Source of the DNA: Microbacterium sp.
Lineage (GTDB): Bacteria > Actinomycetota > Actinomycetes > Actinomycetales > Microbacteriaceae
Reading direction: 5' to 3'
Assembly: GCA_003248845.1 (NCBI GenBank)
Contig: QFPD01000064.1
Coordinates: forward strand, 1 to 8,713
DNA length: 8,713 bases
The number at the start of each line of letters is the position of its first letter. Position 1 is the first letter of the stretch. A model generated the notes under the pieces. It was not told the origin of the DNA and searched no databases. It saw nothing but the letters and a program-made list of their open reading frames with translations. Shown here one piece after another: positions 5,842-8,713 of the stretch. Made by a program: the position numbers and the translations under genes.

Positions 5842-6224
5842 GCGTCACGACGCTGCCGTCCTACGCGCTCGGGACCGGCCGCTTCTCGGCATCCGACGTC
5901 CTTTCCGCGGTTCCGCTTCTTCCCCGCAATGCCGGTCTTGCACTCCTGCACGGATATCGGGCGACCATCTCGCATGTCTACGGCGACGTCTGCAAGTACT
6001 ACCCGTCGTGTTCCGCGTACGCCGTCGGCGCCGTCCAGCAGCACGGTCTGCTCAAGGGCTCCGCGCTGACCGCCGCGCGTCTCGCACGCTGCCATCCATG
6101 GGCACGCGGAGGCGTCGACGACGTGCCGCTGCACCGCAACTTCCGACACGAGCTGACTCGGCACGGCTTCGTCGTGCCCGCTACCGACTGCCCTCCCGTG
6201 GGTACGTCGCCCAGAAAGGACTGA
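5838..6224 (+). CDS. yidD: Membrane protein insertion efficiency factor YidD
   Basis: YidD is a small peripheral inner-membrane protein thought to help YidC/Sec-dependent insertion. The 128-residue product carries the family signature with three cysteines, CKYYPSCSAYAVGAVQQHG (52-70) and the RCHPWARGGVDDVP block (84-97), preceded by an amphipathic stretch PLLPRNAGLALLHGYRATIS (26-45). It is somewhat longer than minimal YidD proteins because of an N-terminal lead of about 20 residues and a tail ending PPVGTSPRKD. The GTG at 5838 overlaps the rnpA stop by 4 bp; later starts would shorten only the lead. It sits directly before yidC, as in most bacteria. Confidence 0.93.
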   Translation: MSVTTLPSYALGTGRFSASDVLSAVPLLPRNAGLALLHGYRATISHVYGDVCKYYPSCSAYAVGAVQQHGLLKGSALTAARLARCHPWARGGVDDVPLHRNFRHELTRHGFVVPATDCPPVGTSPRKD

Positions 6225-6227
6225 TCC

Positions 6228-7346
6228 GTGCTGGATCTTCTGTACCGCGCCGCCGCCACACCTACTCCGGTGGTGCCGACACCGACGACGCCGATGCCCG
6301 GCACGAGCCTGGACTTCTTCAGCGCGATCATGTGGCCGTTCAAATGGATCGTCGAAGCGATCCTGGTGTTCTGGCACTGGATCTTCACGGCGATCGGCCT
6401 GCCGGCAGACGCAGGTCTGACCTGGGTGCTGTCGATCATCGGTCTGGTCGTCGTCGTGCGCTCCGCACTCATCCCGCTGTTCGTGCGGCAGATCAAGAGT
6501 CAGCGCAAGATGATGGAAATCGCTCCTGAACTGCGAAAAGTTCAGGAGAAGTACCGCGGCAAGAAGGATCAGCTGTCGCGTGAGGCGATGAGTCGCGAGA
6601 CGATGGCTCTCTACAAGAAGCACGGCACCACGCCGGTGTCGAGCTGTCTTCCGCTCCTTGTGCAGATGCCGATCCTCCTCGGCATGTTCTACACGCTGTC
6701 GGACGTCAAGAAGCACGCCGAGTGGGGCGTGGGCGGCGTCGGCCTGCTCAGCAAGGATCTCACCTGGCAGTTCTACGAGGCGAAGCTCTTCGGCGTCGCT
6801 CCCCTGCACACGAGTCTCACCGAGGCTGTCGGCCAGAAGCCGGATGGCTGGGAGGCGACCGTCGCGTTCCTCGTGGTCCTCGTCATCCTCATGATCGCGT
6901 CGCAGTTCATCACCCAGCTGCAGATCATCTCGAAGAACCTCTCGCCTGAGGCCAAGACCGGTCAGGCGTATCAGATGCAGCGCATCATGCTCTACATCCT
7001 CCCGCTCGCCTTCATCTTCTCGGGCGTCTTCTTCCCGCTGGGCGTCGTGCTCTACTGGTTCACCTCCAACATCTGGACGATGGTGCAGCAGTTCCTCGTC
7101 ATCCGGAACCTGCCCACGCCCGGCTCCGAGGCGGCGAAGGCGCGTGAGGAGCGCCTGGCGCGCAAGGGCAAGGCCCTGGATGCCTCGGGGAAGGTCATCC
7201 CGATGGAGAAGTACGAGGCGGAGCAGAAGCGTCTGTATGAGGAGGCGCAGAAAGCCAAGGCGGAAGCACCGAAGCGCCAGCAGCCCGTCAGCAAGCAGCG
7301 CGCGAAGAAGCAGGCGCAGAAGAACAAGCCGCAGGGCGAGTCCTGA
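6228..7346 (+). CDS. yidC: Membrane protein insertase YidC/Oxa1
   Basis: YidC inserts and folds proteins in the cytoplasmic membrane, alone or with SecYEG. The 372-residue product has the five-helix Gram-positive layout: hydrophobic segments at about 36-58, 65-88, 137-157, 210-233 and 252-290, without the large periplasmic domain of proteobacterial YidC. R78 in the second segment (VVVVRSALIPL) fits the conserved groove arginine. A charged cytosolic hairpin (89-135) and a long Lys/Arg/Gln-rich tail (301-372, ending KKQAQKNKPQGES) could contact ribosomes. The N-terminus has a Thr-Pro-rich stretch (11-24) and no lipobox. The GTG at 6228 follows AAAGGA by about 8 nt and is 3 bp past the yidD stop. 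Confidence 0.96.
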   Translation: MLDLLYRAAATPTPVVPTPTTPMPGTSLDFFSAIMWPFKWIVEAILVFWHWIFTAIGLPADAGLTWVLSIIGLVVVVRSALIPLFVRQIKSQRKMMEIAPELRKVQEKYRGKKDQLSREAMSRETMALYKKHGTTPVSSCLPLLVQMPILLGMFYTLSDVKKHAEWGVGGVGLLSKDLTWQFYEAKLFGVAPLHTSLTEAVGQKPDGWEATVAFLVVLVILMIASQFITQLQIISKNLSPEAKTGQAYQMQRIMLYILPLAFIFSGVFFPLGVVLYWFTSNIWTMVQQFLVIRNLPTPGSEAAKAREERLARKGKALDASGKVIPMEKYEAEQKRLYEEAQKAKAEAPKRQQPVSKQRAKKQAQKNKPQGES

Positions 7347-7365
7347 GCGGGGCGGGAGAAGAACG

Positions 7366-7884
7366 ATGAGCAACACGACTGACCAAGCGGGTACGCACGT
7401 GGACGGCGCGGGCGCGTCGACGAGCGTCGAGCAACTCGAGCAAGAGGGCGACATCGCAGCGGACTACCTCGAGGGTCTGCTCGACATCGCCGACATCGAC
7501 GGTGATCTGACTCTCGATGTGCGTGCCGGACGCGCATACGTCTCCGTGGAGAACGATGACGAGGACGCGCTCGCGCTGATCTCGTCTCCCGACACGGTGC
7601 AGGCGCTGCAGGAGCTCACGCGGATCGCAGTACAGACGCAGACCGGGCGGTTCTCCCGTCTGATCCTCGACGTGGGCGGGTCGCGCGATGCGCGACAGCG
7701 ACAGCTCGAGAACCTGGTCGACCGCGCGATCGCTCGTCTCGACGAGGGCGCGTCGCAAGCATCGCTCCCCGCCATGTCGAGCTACGAGCGGAAGCTGGTG
7801 CACGATGTCGTCGCCGCGCGGGGGCTCGTGTCCGAGTCCTACGGCGAAGGCGCCGACCGGCACACGGTGATTCGCCGCGGCTGA
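7366..7884 (+). CDS. khpB: KH/R3H RNA-binding protein KhpB (Jag)
   Basis: KhpB/Jag proteins bind RNA, often with KhpA, and influence cell-envelope growth and division. The 172-residue product has an acidic disordered N-terminus (1-30), a KH-like domain (about 31-105, GDLTLDVRAGRAYVSVEND and the TGRFSRLILDVGG strand), a linking helix (107-127) and a C-terminal R3H domain (138-171) with the R-x3-H motif at R142 and H146. The separate Jag_N domain found in Firmicutes is absent, as is normal in actinobacteria. The ATG at 7366 has GGGAG 7 nt upstream. It is 19 bp after yidC and probably in the same transcript. Confidence 0.92.
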   Translation: MSNTTDQAGTHVDGAGASTSVEQLEQEGDIAADYLEGLLDIADIDGDLTLDVRAGRAYVSVENDDEDALALISSPDTVQALQELTRIAVQTQTGRFSRLILDVGGSRDARQRQLENLVDRAIARLDEGASQASLPAMSSYERKLVHDVVAARGLVSESYGEGADRHTVIRRG

Positions 7885-7891
7885 CGCCGGG

Positions 7892-7907
7892 CGTTTCACG
7901 TGAAACA
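7892..7907. promoter_or_regulatory. parS: parS centromere site (ParB binding)
   Basis: CGTTTCACGTGAAACA matches the universal parS 16-mer TGTTTCACGTGAAACA at 15 of 16 positions, with a perfect 14-bp palindromic core at 7893-7906. ParB binds such sites, slides as a CTP clamp and organises origin segregation with ParA and SMC. The place, about 4 kb from the oriC core, is where parS sites cluster. It fills 16 of the 28 bp between khpB and rsmG. Inside it lies an in-frame TGA (7901-7903) that fixes the earliest possible rsmG start. Confidence 0.93.
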
Positions 7908-7912
7908 CCGAG

Positions 7913-8539
7913 ATGATCGAGGTCGAGCCGACTGAGGCATCCGTCGTCTTCGGCGAGCACATCGATCGCGCCCGCCGGTTCGCGGCAGCACTGGGTGAAC
8001 ACGGCGAGGAGCGCGGTCTTATCGGGCCGCTGGAGCCGCCGCGTCTGTGGACGCGTCACATCCTGAACTCGGCCGTCGCCGCACCGCTCTTCCCCACCGG
8101 CGGCGTCGTCGGAGACGTCGGGTCGGGTGCGGGACTGCCCGGGATCGTCCTCGCGATCGCGCGTCCCGATGTGCAGTGGGTCCTGATCGAGCCGATGGAA
8201 CGCCGAGTCGCCTGGTTGCAGGAGCAGACCTCCGCTCTGGGCCTCGCGAACGTGGAAGTGCTACGTGCGCGTGGCGAAGACTGGACACGTGGACCGGTGC
8301 TGGATGCGGTGACCGCTCGTGCCGTGAGTGCACTGCGCACACTCATCCCCCTGACGGCTCCCCTGCTGCGCGCCGGTGGTGAGCTGATCCTTCTCAAAGG
8401 CGCGAACGCGCAGAACGAGATCGGGGCGGCGGAGAAGGCGATTCGGAAGTACAAGCTCCAGGATGTGCGCGTCGAGGTCGTGGGTGAGGGTGTCATCTCC
8501 GAGCCGACACGCGTCATCCGCGCCACGGCGGCGGGCTGA
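7913..8539 (+). CDS. rsmG: 16S rRNA (guanine-N7) methyltransferase RsmG
   Basis: RsmG (GidB) methylates N7 of a guanine in the 530 loop of 16S rRNA (G527 in E. coli numbering) using S-adenosylmethionine; its loss gives low-level streptomycin resistance. The 208-residue product has the class I fold with motif I DVGSGAGLPG (68-77), an acidic strand end VLIEP (90-94), the TARAV segment (134-138) and LLKG (160-163). RLWTRHILNS (44-53) is a typical N-terminal block. The ATG at 7913 is the first start after an in-frame stop. No purine-rich ribosome binding site precedes it because parS occupies that position, so expression may rely on coupling with khpB, which ends 28 bp upstream. Confidence 0.95.
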   Translation: MIEVEPTEASVVFGEHIDRARRFAAALGEHGEERGLIGPLEPPRLWTRHILNSAVAAPLFPTGGVVGDVGSGAGLPGIVLAIARPDVQWVLIEPMERRVAWLQEQTSALGLANVEVLRARGEDWTRGPVLDAVTARAVSALRTLIPLTAPLLRAGGELILLKGANAQNEIGAAEKAIRKYKLQDVRVEVVGEGVISEPTRVIRATAAG

Positions 8540-8594
8540 CGTCACGCGACGTTGCCAGCTGTCGGTGCGTGTGTGAGAAATGCGACGTGCGCGC

Positions 8595-8600
8595 TAGCGT
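8595..8600 (+). promoter_or_regulatory. Candidate -10 for a leaderless transcript
   Basis: TAGCGT (TAnnnT) ends 6 nt before the ATG at 8607, so transcription would begin at or next to the start codon. No good ribosome binding site is present (only CGGG), which fits leaderless translation, common in actinobacteria. The -35 region is poor. An alternative TTGCCA (8552-8557) has only a weak AGAAAT partner at 18 bp. Confidence 0.4.
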
Positions 8601-8606
8601 TCGGGT

Positions 8607-8713
8607 ATGTCCGATTACGCGGTGCCGAATCTGCCATCTCGCGATCTCGATGACACGCGCGCGTTCTACGGAAGGTTCGGTTTCGAGCAGGAGTATCGCG
8701 ATGCGGGTTGGCT
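8607..8713 (+). CDS. VOC-family (bleomycin-resistance-like) protein, N-terminal fragment
   Basis: The 35 visible residues begin MSDYAVPNLPSRDLDDTRAF and continue YGRFGFEQEYRDAGW. The pattern of a first beta strand ending in P-S/V-R-D, a D-x-x-x-FY helix and GF-x-x-x-YRD is that of vicinal-oxygen-chelate proteins of the bleomycin-binding type, which sequester the drug as dimers; related members are dioxygenases or glyoxalases, so the substrate is open. The gene is cut by the window edge. It starts 67 bp after rsmG, probably on its own promoter. It lies where parA is expected in this gene order, suggesting insertion of an accessory gene. Confidence 0.75.
   Translation, partial: MSDYAVPNLPSRDLDDTRAFYGRFGFEQEYRDAGW

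Noticed and set aside
5571..7454. 627-codon open frame on the minus strand across rnpA, yidD and yidC
   Set aside because: It mirrors well-identified plus-strand genes, has no recognisable domain and a biased, repetitive composition; a typical GC-rich antisense shadow.
8539..8552. Terminator after rsmG (ACGTC-ACGC-GACGT)
   Set aside because: The stem has only 5 bp and no U-run follows; not enough to call a terminator.

Overview
This window is the chromosomal replication-origin neighbourhood of a high-GC Gram-positive bacterium, most probably a member of the Microbacteriaceae and close to Microbacterium. The assignment rests on gene order (gyrB-dciA-recF-dnaN-dnaA | rpmH-rnpA-yidD-yidC-khpB-rsmG), on strongly GC-biased codons, on frequent GTG/TTG starts, and on recalled protein features such as the SHGESWS signature of RecF and the DnaA N-terminus [11 protein letters not shown]. 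No database search was possible.

Left arm (1-5067, all on the minus strand). Read in the direction of transcription, these are dnaA, an intergenic region of about 416 bp rich in DnaA boxes (the probable oriC core), dnaN, recF, dciA (DUF721 helicase loader) and the first 55 codons of gyrB, which runs off the left edge. recF and dciA overlap by 8 bp. A hairpin follows dciA, and gyrB has its own leader with a good -10 hexamer.

Switch region (5068-5330). This divergent region between dnaA and rpmH holds a second DnaA-box group. One perfect box touches the dnaA ribosome binding site, an inverted pair lies upstream of the likely dnaA promoter, and one 8/9 box overlaps the rpmH start codon. Boxes on both sides of dnaA make the origin look bipartite.

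Right arm (5331-8713, all on the plus strand). rpmH, rnpA, yidD and yidC form the classic ribosome/RNase P/membrane-insertion cluster. khpB (jag) and rsmG follow. A nearly perfect ParB-binding parS site (15/16) fills most of the 28-bp khpB-rsmG gap and occupies the place where the rsmG ribosome binding site would normally be. Where parA-parB would be expected next, a bleomycin-resistance-like VOC gene begins, probably on a leaderless transcript, and runs off the right edge.

The window therefore combines replication initiation (DnaA, DciA, oriC), elongation (beta clamp), repair (RecF), topology (gyrase), segregation (parS) and ribosome/membrane biogenesis. The genes are ordinary housekeeping genes. 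The interesting signals are in the cis-acting sites: DnaA boxes that coincide with translation starts, a parS that overlaps a translation initiation region, and palindromes inside oriC. I saw no evidence of a wholly new system, tRNA or rRNA gene, insertion sequence or CRISPR array.
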